NCBI RefSeq assembly: GCF_000429825.1
Contig: NZ_AUCP01000001.1
Location: forward strand, 434,001-498,000
Length of the DNA: 64,000 bases
From: Cohnella thermotolerans DSM 17683
GTDB lineage: Bacteria > Bacillota > Bacilli > Paenibacillales > Paenibacillaceae
Direction: 5' to 3'
The position numbers and the translations under genes are program-made. Below, piece after piece: positions 26,711 through 34,743 of the stretch (its first letter is position 1; each line of letters begins with the position of its first letter). The notes under the pieces are model-generated. The model was not told the origin of the DNA, did not search any database, and saw only the letters and a program-made list of their open reading frames with translations.

Positions 26711-27255
26711 CCCCGGACACCACCTTTCTGATAATCGTGAAGCAGCGTTTGCAGTTGCTGCCGGGCTCGAAACAAATAAGACTTGACCGTATTCAGCGGC
26801 AAGTTCAGCGATTCGGCAATCTCGTTGTAGGAGAAATCCTGCAGATAGCGAAGAACGACGACCGTCCGGTGATGCTCGGGCAGCTTGCCGATCGCTTCGC
26901 GGATTTCCTCCGATGCGTAAGCCGACATCACTTCCGCCTCCACGTTGTCCCCCGCATGGAACACCAGCTCGTGTTCGTCGATCGACAAGGACGGACGGCT
27001 GCGGCGAAACTTGTCGATGCAGATGTTCGTGACGATACGCTGCACCCACGTTCTGAATTGGGCTTTCTCTTCATAAGTATGGATCTTCGTATAAATGCGT
27101 AGAAGCGCTTCCTGGGAAGCATCGAGCGCATCCTGCTCGTTGCCGAGCAAATAGTACGCCGTACGGTAAACCTGGTTCTCTATCGCGCGGAGCAGCTCGA
27201 CAAGGGCGTCGCGATCGCCGGTTTGTGCGGCTTTGATCAAATCCGGCTCCACCAC
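26707..27255 (-). CDS. ECF-type RNA polymerase sigma factor
   Basis: A 182-residue sigma-70 factor of the extracytoplasmic-function class with only regions 2 and 4: DALDASQEALLRIYTKIHTYEEKAQF is split across region 2, with the RTWVQRIVTNICIDKFRR core-binding and -10 region following; region 4 carries the helix-turn-helix (SYNEIAESLNLPLNTVKSYLFRAR). The GTG at 27255 is chosen because GAGGAGG lies 7 nt upstream; a longer reading from 27348 crosses the likely promoter. An ECF-like promoter lies 30-55 bp upstream (27284-27310), suggesting autoregulation. Closest in style to the YlaC/SigW groups; the exact group is not certain. Confidence 0.9.
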   Translation of the reverse strand: MVEPDLIKAAQTGDRDALVELLRAIENQVYRTAYYLLGNEQDALDASQEALLRIYTKIHTYEEKAQFRTWVQRIVTNICIDKFRRSRPSLSIDEHELVFHAGDNVEAEVMSAYASEEIREAIGKLPEHHRTVVVLRYLQDFSYNEIAESLNLPLNTVKSYLFRARQQLQTLLHDYQKGGVRG

Positions 27256-27283
27256 AGAAGATCCTCCTCTCCTGCACCCCCTC

Positions 27284-27310
27284 TGACGCATTCGTTCGCC
27301 AAAAGGTTGC
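27284..27310 (-). promoter_or_regulatory. Putative ECF-sigma-dependent autoregulatory promoter
   Basis: Minus strand: GCAACCTTTT (27310-27301), then GCGTCA (27289-27284), with 16 nt between AACC and CGTC. This is the AAC/CGTC pattern used by many Bacillota ECF sigmas. Confidence 0.45.
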
Positions 27311-27449
27311 ATCAACGTCCTTTTAACATCGAAGGGTTTTTCACCCATTCCGTTACTTATCGCTTATTTTTGTGCCAAGGCCATTCCCAGTCTAACAAAA
27401 ATCGTTCCGTTTGTCGTTGCTTTGCCGATCCTTCGGCGATTTCCAGAGC

Positions 27450-27536
27450 GTCCATCTCTTGATACGCAGCGTAGGCCGGAATGTTCCGTTCGCTCGGCTA
27501 ACCGGATTAGACGATTCGCGGTCCGGTCGGGTTTAA
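27450..27536 (-). repeat. Degenerate 87-bp copy of an internal comEC segment
   Basis: Aligns with 31364-31449 inside comEC with about nine substitutions and one single-base indel. The indel breaks the frame. The copied stretch encodes KPDRTVDRLFRLAERRNIP in the intact gene. Similarity ends abruptly on both sides. Beside it, GGTAGCG and CGCTACC (27539-27560) form a hairpin. Confidence 0.8.
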
Positions 27537-27607
27537 AAGGTAGCGATCTTATACGCTACCAGCATGGTTTTTCAAGCTCTGAAAGACGCCCTAGGTCAAT
27601 GTGATCG

Positions 27608-28357
27608 TTGAAAATATTCTTTGCTCCAGCCGTGGTATTTGACCGATTGCATGGCAAAGTTTTGCATGGTGTTTCGGAACGGTTTCTTGCAGGCTCGCCG
27701 GAAGTAAACGAACCTTCGTTTACCGCTTTTTCTGGTAACCGGAGCCGTACCGGCCTCGCATTGCAAGGCATTGGCATGGAGTTCATCGAAATGGACGAAA
27801 CGTATTTCTTGTTCTCCGAAAAAGGCAAAAAGAATATCACCGAACGAAAGCCACGTAAACGCGGTGGCAAAGCCAAGTATCGTGGCAGTAGTAATGACCA
27901 GGTTTGCGTTCTGGTCGCACGTGACCGTCAGAAGATGACTTTCTCTGGCGTTCTTGGGCGTGGTCGAATTCGAACGACTAAGTTGGATGAGGCGATTGGC
28001 GGAAAGTTATCCGATTCGAACGTACTATGCACCGATTCGTGGAGAGCATTCAGTTCTTATGCGAATACGAAAGGCTTGCCGCATTACAGTTTTAAATCCG
28101 ATGGGAAACAGCGGGTTAAAGGCGTTTACTATATACAAAACGTGAACAGCTACCATAGTCGTCTGAAAAAATGGATGGACCGTTTTAACGGTGTAGCAAC
28201 GAAGTATCTACAACATTATCTTGCGTGGTTTCGCTATTTAGACAGCAAGGAATATGAGAATACGGTGTCAAATAAGAAACACATGTTGGTCAATTCATGC
28301 CTGTTTACAGTGACGGATACGAATACAAAGATTCGACTTGCAGTCTTCTCTTGCTGA
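27608..28357 (+). pseudogene. IS1595/ISXO2-like transposase, N-terminally degenerate
   Basis: From about residue 56 the frame reads like an ISXO2-type DDE/N transposase: EMDETYF (first catalytic Asp), CVLVARDRQ, LCTDSWRAFSSY (second Asp), NVNSYHSRLKKWMDRF (Asn/His region), then WFRYLD and a normal-looking end. The family's N-terminal zinc-ribbon and helix-turn-helix region is absent: the first 55 residues, from a TTG start, do not resemble it. The element is therefore truncated and probably inactive. I could not define its terminal repeats. It lies between the comEC fragment and the AT-rich orphan gene. Confidence 0.75.
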
Positions 28358-28439
28358 AATGACGGGTAGAACAACGCAACTGCTACAATTTTTCAACGTA
28401 TTATAATTACATAAAATTTCCAAGTTAAGGAGGGAAGCA

Positions 28440-28913
28440 ATGGTTAACAAAAACAAACTGTCTGTTGCTATACTTTTGGGAATTGTAACATTTGGACTGT
28501 TATTGTTATTTTTATACAACCGCGAAAAGCCGATTGAAGGACCTGCAATTCTTAATAAAGAAATAGCAAGTAACGAAGTGGTAAAGGTAAACATGACAAA
28601 GTGGATTCTTGATGGTGTAACATGGAAACAAGAGGATGTGAATTTAAGCCAAGAAGAAATTAATCAAATTCGTTCTTGGATTAATTCAGTGCCAACAAAC
28701 AGGATTAGAGAAGTACAAGTCGTCAATCCAAACATCAGTGCGGGGATTGTGTTTGAATTAAAATCTAACGCTGAAATACGAATTCAGTATGACAAAAAGG
28801 ATATATACATCACAAGAAATGATTTAAACTCAGACTACAAACAAACGAAGTATGTAGTTGAGGGGACGCAATTAAATGATTTCTTTGAAAACAAAATGAA
28901 TCGTAGCTTTTAA
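28440..28913 (+). CDS. AT-rich membrane-anchored protein of unknown function
   Basis: A 157-residue protein with one N-terminal membrane helix (about residues 9-24), a short spacer and an extracytoplasmic domain of mixed strand and helix without cysteines or recognisable motifs. AAGGAGG precedes the ATG and a terminator follows, so it looks like a real, self-contained gene. Its base composition and codon use are far more AT-rich than the housekeeping genes around it, suggesting recent transfer. Its place between an IS1595-like and an IS3-like remnant suggests a passenger gene. Function unknown. Confidence 0.75.
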   Translation: MVNKNKLSVAILLGIVTFGLLLLFLYNREKPIEGPAILNKEIASNEVVKVNMTKWILDGVTWKQEDVNLSQEEINQIRSWINSVPTNRIREVQVVNPNISAGIVFELKSNAEIRIQYDKKDIYITRNDLNSDYKQTKYVVEGTQLNDFFENKMNRSF

Positions 28914-28926
28914 GCGTTTGTTAAGT

Positions 28927-28955
28927 AACCGCCCCTTTTCAGTGGGCGGTTTTCC
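28927..28955 (+). terminator. Rho-independent terminator of the orphan gene
   Basis: CCGCCC and GGGCGG flank a 9-nt loop and are followed by TTTTCCTTT. Confidence 0.85.
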
Positions 28956-28973
28956 TTTGGTCAAAATCCTGCT

Positions 28974-29648
28974 GCTAGACTGAATAGAAGACACAGATTA
29001 CACTGATGAAATCAAGCTGAATCGGAGGACTGTGTCGAAATGAAAAAGCCCTTGTATGATGAGACGTACAAGAGAAAGACGGTTCAATACGTCAAGGAAA
29101 GCGGAAAGGCGGTGGCGGAAGTCGCCCGCGAACTGAAGATCAAGGACAACACGCTATACGGCTGGATGAAGAAGTATAGGTGGTGAGCCGGAGATCGTTG
29201 CGGCGCAAGCGTTTAAGTCCGAAGACCATCAGCTCAGGGAGTTGCAAAAGCAAATACGAGATCTGCAAGAGGAGAACGAAATCTTAAAAAAAGCAATGCA
29301 CTTCTTCGCGAAAGACCGTCGGTGAAATATACGTTCATCCACGAACACCGCTCCGAGTACCGACTGGAGAAGATGTGCAGCGTATTGAAAGTATCTCGCA
29401 GCGGCTACTACAAATGGAAGGAGCGCCCGGAAAGCGAACGGGAGCGTCAGCACAAGGAATGGACCGAGCAGGTCAAAGAAATCTACGATCAGTCCCGCAA
29501 GCTTTACGGCAGTCCGAAGATCACCCGTAAACTCCTGCAGCAAGGAGTGACGATCTCCGAGCGAACGGTGACGCGGATCATGAACGAGCAGCAGTGGCGG
29601 TCCCGGACAGTCAAGAAGTACAAAGCGACCACCAACTCCAAACTGTAC
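28974..29648 (+). mobile_element. IS3-family element remnant 1, truncated at its right end
   Basis: A left end resembling that of the second copy (TAGACTGAATAGAAGACACAG) is followed by orfA and the first third of orfB. At about 29648 the element stops where the end of remnant 2 begins; its missing part does not reappear beyond remnant 2, so it was deleted rather than simply interrupted. Confidence 0.75.
29040..29325 (+). pseudogene. IS3 orfA, frameshifted
   Basis: The first 48 codons encode a transposase helix-turn-helix (KAVAEVARELKIKDNTLYGWMKKYRW) and end at a TGA at 29184. Dropping one T there restores reading through EPEIVAAQAFKSED and the leucine-zipper-like LRELQKQIRDLQEENEILKK to the natural stop at 29323. 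A single-base insertion therefore broke the gene. It resembles the intact orfA at 30532-30819. Confidence 0.8.
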
Positions 29649-29660
29649 CTCTGTCAATAG
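29322..29660 (+). pseudogene. IS3 orfB, 3'-truncated (HTH_21 part only)
   Basis: 112 codons encode the N-terminal region of an IS3 transposase (SRKLYGSPKITRKLLQQG, TVKKYKATTNSK) that in remnant 2 continues into the rve catalytic core. Here the frame leaves the family after TTNSK and ends at a chance stop. No catalytic DDE residues remain. Confidence 0.8.
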
Positions 29661-29684
29661 AATGGACAAGAAGAATCGAGAAAA

Positions 29685-30545
29685 TTAAGTCATGGAACAG
29701 CACATACGTTCGTATTGATTGGGCGACTGAAACCCCAGCGTAGAGTGGAGTCGAACGCCGTTGTAAAAGCAAACGATATATTCGAAAATCCGTTTCCGTG
29801 CCTGTTCACGCGTCTTGAATTTCTCTTGGTAGATAAGCTCCTTCTTCAAGACGCTGTGGAATGCCTCAATGCATGCGTTGTCGTAGCAGTTTCCTTTGCG
29901 ACTCATGCTGCCTAGCATCTGGTATTGCTTCAGCCGCTCTTGGTAGTCATGGGAAGCATACTGACTGCCGCGGTCGGAATGATGGATCAAGCCTGGCTCC
30001 GGCCGGCGCTGGTTGTAGGCCTTCCTTTGGTCATCCGCTCTCCCATCTGGAAGCCCACGACCTTGCGGCTACACAAATCCATGACGCTGGCCAGATACAA
30101 CCAGCCCTCGTCCGTAGGACAATACGTGATGTCGGTCACCCAAGCTTTATTGAGCGATTGCGGTCGGAACTGTCGGTTCAGCAGGTTCTCGTGAACGGGC
30201 AGGCTATGCTTGGAGTTGGTCGTCGCTTTGGTTTTCTTCACCGTGCGAGAGCGAAGTCCCATTTCCTTCATCCGCCGTGCAACCGTCTTTTCCGATACCT
30301 GAACGCCTTCTTGCTTGAGTGCCGCTGTGATCTTCGGGCTTCCATAGAGACGGCGCGAGTGGATGAAGATCCGGTTGATTTGCTGCTTCAGCTTCTCGCG
30401 CTTCTGGACTCGCATCTTACGTTGTTCTTTATTTTTCAGCCATGCGTAATAACCGCTTCGGGCAACCTTAAATACTTGGCACATCTTCGCGACACGGAGC
30501 TTGAAGCGGTGATTGTGGATAAAAGCAAAGATCAGCGCCGGTCTT
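29685..30545 (-). pseudogene. IS3 orfB transposase with internal deletion and frameshift
   Basis: The upstream part runs from the orfA overlap through SGYYAWLKNKEQRK and LYGSPKITAALKQEG to the rve core (AWVTDITYCPTDEGWLYLAS, first catalytic Asp). After GERMTK about 25 bp are missing and the frame shifts; the second part resumes at AYNQRRPEPGLIHHSDRGSQY (second Asp region) and ends SPNQYERM, with the catalytic Glu in ACIEAFHSVLKKEL. The element cannot make active transposase by itself. Programmed -1 shifting from orfA would have been the normal expression route. Confidence 0.85.
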
Positions 30546-30819
30546 TTGCGAAGTAGTGCATCGCCTTTTTTAGGATTTCGTTCTCCTCTTTCAGATCCCG
30601 TATTTGCTTTTGCAAATCCCGCAGCATCTTGTCATCCGCTTTTAACTGGCCGCTGCCGGGAAAGGCCTGAGCACCGTCCTGTTTGAATTCCGAGATCCAC
30701 CGATAGAGGGTATTCTCGTGGAGCCCGAGTTCCCGGGCCGCCTGCGCTACCGTTTTCCCCTCCTCCTGGATCATCTGGGCCGTATTCAGCTTAAACTCCC
30801 TGTCGTACTTGGGCTTCAT
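30532..30819 (-). CDS. IS3-family orfA, transposase DNA-binding subunit
   Basis: An intact 95-residue protein: helix-turn-helix (KTVAQAARELGLHENTLYRWI, residues about 21-41) and a C-terminal coiled coil (LRDLQKQIRDLKEENEILKK) for multimerisation. GAGGTG lies about 8 nt before the ATG. In active elements it is fused to OrfB by frameshifting; here orfB is broken, so only a potential repressor-like OrfA remains. Confidence 0.85.
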   Translation of the reverse strand: MKPKYDREFKLNTAQMIQEEGKTVAQAARELGLHENTLYRWISEFKQDGAQAFPGSGQLKADDKMLRDLQKQIRDLKEENEILKKAMHYFAKDRR

Positions 30820-30904
30820 GTTCGGACACCTCGAATGGAAATGATTTTATTCTCGCATTCTCGGTTCACTCTGTCCACTTTCTAGTCTAGACGCATTCAA
30901 CCTC

Positions 30905-33538
30905 TCAATTCATAAGCGACTTCTTCACCCGTCTGCTCAATGCCCCGTCCGGGGATACCCGGTACTGGATTTCGCCGTCCAGATCGGTCCGGAACACGTC
31001 GACGCCCATCGATGCCAGCCGTTCCAGCACGTCCCGATGCGGGTGTCCGTATAGATTGTTCCGTCCCGCGGAGATGACGGCGTCGTGCGGCTCCCAGCGC
31101 CGCAGCCATTCGGCCGTCGTGGACGAACGGCTGCCGTGATGGCCCGCCTTCAGAACGTCGACGGGGCCATGCGTCTGCAGCCGGCTCATCAGTTCATTCT
31201 CGCCCCGCGCCTCCAAATCGCCCGGCAGCAGGAACGTTCTGCCGTACAGCCGAAGCAGCAGCACGACGCTGCGGTCGTTCTGTTCCTCGACGATCGGAAT
31301 GTCTCCGGAACGTTCCCCTTCCGGATACAAAATCCGCAGGGAGGCGGAACGGTCCCATATCCAGTCCATCCCTTCATACGCAGCGTAGATCGGAATGTTC
31401 CGCCGCTCGGCTAATCGGAATAGACGATCCACGGTCCGGTCGGGTTTAATCGATCCGTTGAAAACGAGCCTGCGCACGGGAAAAGCCTCGAGCACGGCCT
31501 CCGCTCCCCCGATGTGATCCTGGTCCAGATGCGTCAGCACGAGCACGTCGAGCGAACGCACGCCCCGCTGCTTGAGCAGCGGAACGATCGTTTTTTTGCC
31601 GACTTCGTACGGATCCCGCCGGGTCCGCCAAGCTTCGTCCGCTTTGCGGAACGACACCGTCCCGCCCGCGTCCACCAGACCGTACTTGCCTCCGCCGGTG
31701 CGAATGAGGATGCTGTCGCCCTGTCCGACGTCGAGGAACATCACCTTGGCGTCCGGGTCGGACCAGGACGGCTGCAGCCCCCACAGCCACCAGACGATCC
31801 AGCATACGGAGATCGAGGCAGCAGCGGCTAGGCGAAGCCGCCTCCCCTCTTGCGCGTACGGAACGTCGGCCGGCTCCTCCTCGTGCAGCGGTCGGGTCTC
31901 GTCCCCGCTCGGCTGCGACCGGACCGACACGCTTCCTTCGGCAATCGGCGCGACGTCGCTTCCGGCCCGCTCGGCCAGGCGCTCCCGCTCCTTGCGGGAT
32001 TGAAGCCGCCGCTTCTGCCAGCCGATCGTAGCGCCAAGCAGCGCATAAGCGGCCAGCACCCATCCGAGGGAAGGCTGGGGCCAATACGTTTGCATGCCGG
32101 GTACGGAACCCAAGACATCCGTTGCCGCGTCCGTAAGCCGGTTGCACCAGGAGGCCGCCTCCGCCGCGAACATCCCGAGCGGACGCCAGAGCGCGCCTAG
32201 CGCCAGCGACGCCATGCCGAGCGGCATGACAACGAAGCTGATGAACGGCACGAGCACGAGATTGGCGGGCAAGGACAGCAGATGAAACTGGTGAAAATAA
32301 TAAGCCGACACCGGAAACGAGACGGCTTGCGCGGTAATGGCGACGGCGACCGCCCCGCGCAGCCCGCGGCGGCGGATCGGCAGCGACTCCGTCACGGTCG
32401 GCACGAACAGAATGAGCCCCGCCGTCACTGCGAACGAGAGCTGGAAGCTGACATTCTCAATGACGAGCGGGTCCCACGCCATCATGACGAGCGCGGACGC
32501 CGCCAGAAGATGAAGGCCGTCCTTCAGCCTGTCGATCCGCGCCAAATAAAGCGCGATCATGGTCATGAGGCACGCCCGGACCGCCGAGGGCGAAGCGCCG
32601 GTGAGGAGCATGTAGACGGGCATCGCGGCGATCGTCAGCTCGATGGAACGCTCCCGCGTCAAGCGAAGCAGCGCCCCGAGACGGAGCAGGATGAACACGA
32701 CGACGCCGACATGCAATCCGGAGATCGCCAGCACATGGGTAAGCCCGAGCTTGGAGAAGGCGTCGTATTGCTGCGGATCGAGATCGTCCTCGATGCCGGC
32801 GACCAGCCCTTTCATAAACCCGGCGTCCGTTCCGTCGTAGAGGCTGTCCGTCAGGGCGCCGATCCGGGCTCTGGCCTCGTCTACCCAACGCATGGGCCGC
32901 TCGCGCCACGGCAGCTCGCTCGCTTCCCTCTCGACCGCCTTCGCCCCTTTGGCGCTAATGACCCAATGAATGTGCTGGCGCTGCAAGTAAGCACGGTAAT
33001 CGAAACCGCCGAAATTGCCCGCGGTGGCGGGCCGTTCCAGCTCGCCGGCGATGCGGACGGCGTCGCCCCGTTGCCAGGCCTTAGCCGTCGCCTGCTCTTC
33101 CTCGGCCGCCAGGCGAAGCCGAACCCAGAACCGTTCGTGCAGTTTTTGCCCTTCGGAGCCGGTCCCGCCCTCTTCGGAGCCCTCCTCGACCAGGCGGGTC
33201 GCCTTCAGCTCGAACGTGACGGTATCCCCGTCCACCGTAACCGGCGAAGCCAGCCGGCCGTACGCTTCGACTCGCTTGCCTTCCGGATCGGCGATCCCCG
33301 CCTCCACCTCCGATACGTTGCGGGAGTCGGTCCATGCCCGCTCGCCCGCGGCAAGCGCCAGCGCCAGCGCGCACGCGGCTGCCGCTGCCGGGGAAGCCCG
33401 CGAGACCAGCGCATAGGCGGCGATGACGAGCAGGGCGCCGGCGAACGCCAGCAGCGCTGCGCGGCCTTGCCACAGGCCGCAAATCGAATCTCCCGCCGCC
33501 CAGCATGCGACGAAGGCTACCAGCGGTCTACGTTGCAC
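30905..33538 (-). CDS. comEC: DNA internalisation-related competence channel ComEC/Rec2
   Basis: An 877-residue polytopic protein that passes single-stranded DNA across the membrane during natural transformation. It has an N-terminal membrane and OB-like DUF4131 region, a multi-helix Competence domain (about residues 235-510, with LTHVLAISGLHVG) and a C-terminal metallo-beta-lactamase-like domain: FLDVGQGDSILIR near residue 605, the HLDQDHIGG metal site, and HHGSRSST. Length is normal for Paenibacillaceae. The stop lies about 12 bp from an IS3 remnant; the final LMN may or may not be native. A terminator separates it from comEB, unlike the usual comE operon. Confidence 0.95.
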   Translation of the reverse strand: MQRRPLVAFVACWAAGDSICGLWQGRAALLAFAGALLVIAAYALVSRASPAAAAACALALALAAGERAWTDSRNVSEVEAGIADPEGKRVEAYGRLASPVTVDGDTVTFELKATRLVEEGSEEGGTGSEGQKLHERFWVRLRLAAEEEQATAKAWQRGDAVRIAGELERPATAGNFGGFDYRAYLQRQHIHWVISAKGAKAVEREASELPWRERPMRWVDEARARIGALTDSLYDGTDAGFMKGLVAGIEDDLDPQQYDAFSKLGLTHVLAISGLHVGVVVFILLRLGALLRLTRERSIELTIAAMPVYMLLTGASPSAVRACLMTMIALYLARIDRLKDGLHLLAASALVMMAWDPLVIENVSFQLSFAVTAGLILFVPTVTESLPIRRRGLRGAVAVAITAQAVSFPVSAYYFHQFHLLSLPANLVLVPFISFVVMPLGMASLALGALWRPLGMFAAEAASWCNRLTDAATDVLGSVPGMQTYWPQPSLGWVLAAYALLGATIGWQKRRLQSRKERERLAERAGSDVAPIAEGSVSVRSQPSGDETRPLHEEEPADVPYAQEGRRLRLAAAASISVCWIVWWLWGLQPSWSDPDAKVMFLDVGQGDSILIRTGGGKYGLVDAGGTVSFRKADEAWRTRRDPYEVGKKTIVPLLKQRGVRSLDVLVLTHLDQDHIGGAEAVLEAFPVRRLVFNGSIKPDRTVDRLFRLAERRNIPIYAAYEGMDWIWDRSASLRILYPEGERSGDIPIVEEQNDRSVVLLLRLYGRTFLLPGDLEARGENELMSRLQTHGPVDVLKAGHHGSRSSTTAEWLRRWEPHDAVISAGRNNLYGHPHRDVLERLASMGVDVFRTDLDGEIQYRVSPDGALSRRVKKSLMN

Positions 33539-33560
33539 GATTGCGCCCCCTCTCGGAAAA

Positions 33561-33599
33561 TAAAAAAGAACCTCCCCGCGATCGCGCGTTGAGGTTCTT
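33561..33599 (-). terminator. Rho-independent terminator between comEB and comEC
   Basis: AAGAACCTC pairs with GAGGTTCTT and is followed by TTTTTTATTTT on the minus strand; it lies 15 bp past the comEB stop and 20 bp before the comEC start. Confidence 0.88.
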
Positions 33600-33614
33600 C
33601 CTCCGCTAAACCGG

Positions 33615-34130
33615 TTATTTGTCGTCCTGCACTTCCGTATCCGCCGGAGGCGCGTAGCCTTCGAGGCGGCGGAACAGAATGCCCCTCTGCTCCATCAGCG
33701 AGACGACTTTCTCGTAATCCTTCGGGTAGTTGCGATGGTAGACGATCTCCGATATGCCGCTGTTCGCGAGCATGTTCGCGCACGTCCAGCAGGGCTGGTC
33801 GGTCACGTACACGGTTGAGCCTTCCCGGTCGATGCGGTCGGTGAACAGCAGCAAGTTCTGCTCGGCATGAATCGTCCGGATGCATCGCTGCTTCTTTACC
33901 ACCGAAGACGGATCGCCCGCGGCGGGCTCGTATTCCTCCACGATCATGCAGCCCGCCTCCGAGCAGTCCGGCACGCCCATGGGCGCCCCGTTGTAGGCCG
34001 TACCCAGCAGTTTCTTGCCCTGCACAAGAACGGCGCCGACATGACGTCTCGGACAACGGGAGCGGGTCGATACCATGAAGGCGATGTCCATAAAATAAGT
34101 GTCCCAGTCTTTGCGCAGGGCCTGTGTCAT
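33615..34130 (-). CDS. comEB: ComE operon protein 2, dCMP deaminase-like
   Basis: A 171-residue zinc-dependent deaminase of the dCMP/cytidine deaminase superfamily. TIHAEQN (His ligand and catalytic Glu) and PCWTC (two Cys ligands) form the active site; the extra PDCSEAGCMIVEE insertion is typical of the dCMP deaminase group. It would convert dCMP to dUMP for thymidylate synthesis. In Bacillus subtilis comEB is in the comE operon but is not needed for transformation. Here it precedes comEC but is separated from it by a terminator. Confidence 0.93.
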   Translation of the reverse strand: MTQALRKDWDTYFMDIAFMVSTRSRCPRRHVGAVLVQGKKLLGTAYNGAPMGVPDCSEAGCMIVEEYEPAAGDPSSVVKKQRCIRTIHAEQNLLLFTDRIDREGSTVYVTDQPCWTCANMLANSGISEIVYHRNYPKDYEKVVSLMEQRGILFRRLEGYAPPADTEVQDDK

Positions 34131-34193
34131 CTTGTATCGCTACCTCCGTATGCCATATCGGACGGCCGCCGGCGAGAGGCCGCCCATTTCGTA

Positions 34194-34675
34194 TTACGCC
34201 TGGCTTGCGGCCAGGGCTTGCTCCAAATCGTAAAAGATGTCGCCTACGCCTTCGGTGCCGATCGACAGCCGGATCATGCCCGGCTGGACGCCTGCCGAAG
34301 CCTGCTCTTCCTCGCTAAGCTGCCGGTGCGTCGTGCTCGCGGGATGAATAAGGAGCGACTGGAAATCGCCGACGTTCGCCGGATGCGAGAACAGCTTGAC
34401 CGCGTGGATGACCTTCTTGCCGGCTTCGACGCCGCCCTTGATGCCGAAGGTCGGGGTCGCGCCCTGGCCTTTGGCCAAATAGGTTTTCGCAAGCTCGTAA
34501 GAAGGGGGGGCTCGAGACCCGGGTAGTTAACCCCTCGACGGCTGCTCGGTGTCGCGGAATCCGTAGGAGCTGATCTGATAAAAATCGGCACCGCTCGCGA
34601 CAGCGTAGTCGCCCGGCGTGAACGGCAAGCGTCTCCAGCAAGCGCGCGCGTTCGTTGGAATCGGTAAATTCCTCC
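34194..34675 (-). pseudogene. metY: O-acetylhomoserine sulfhydrylase (metY) remnant
   Basis: The last 94 codons read cleanly as the C-terminus of a PLP-dependent MetY/Cys-Met enzyme ([43 protein letters not shown]). Just upstream, VNYPGLE and [14 protein letters not shown] continue it in another frame, and before that come N-terminal pieces (LLETLAVHAG, AVP, SSYGFRDTEQ). About 290 residues, including the PLP-lysine region, are missing, and at least two frameshifts remain. The gene is dead. It interrupts the interval between comEB and comEA, which are normally adjacent. Confidence 0.85.
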
Positions 34676-34743
34676 CGTTTCCGGATGAAAGGTCAATTCT
34701 TCCTTATTGTCGCATATTTTCCGAACGGAAGAAAGACTGGACG

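Larger units (their letters stand above)
29649..30893 (-). mobile_element. IS3-family element remnant 2
   Basis: A nearly complete element on the minus strand: orfA, then orfB with an internal deletion. Its ends share a partial inverted repeat (TAGAAAGTGGACA beside 30890; TAGAATGGACA beside 29660). The right end abuts the comEC stop by about 12 bp. Exact termini and target duplication cannot be fixed. Confidence 0.75.

Noticed and set aside
34509-34533. Clustered XhoI, SmaI and HpaI-like sites (CTCGAG, CCCGGG, GTTAAC), suggesting a cloning scar
   Set aside because: The bases fit the metY reading VNYPGLE in GC-rich codons, so the sites are natural; the frameshift beside them is better explained by pseudogene decay.
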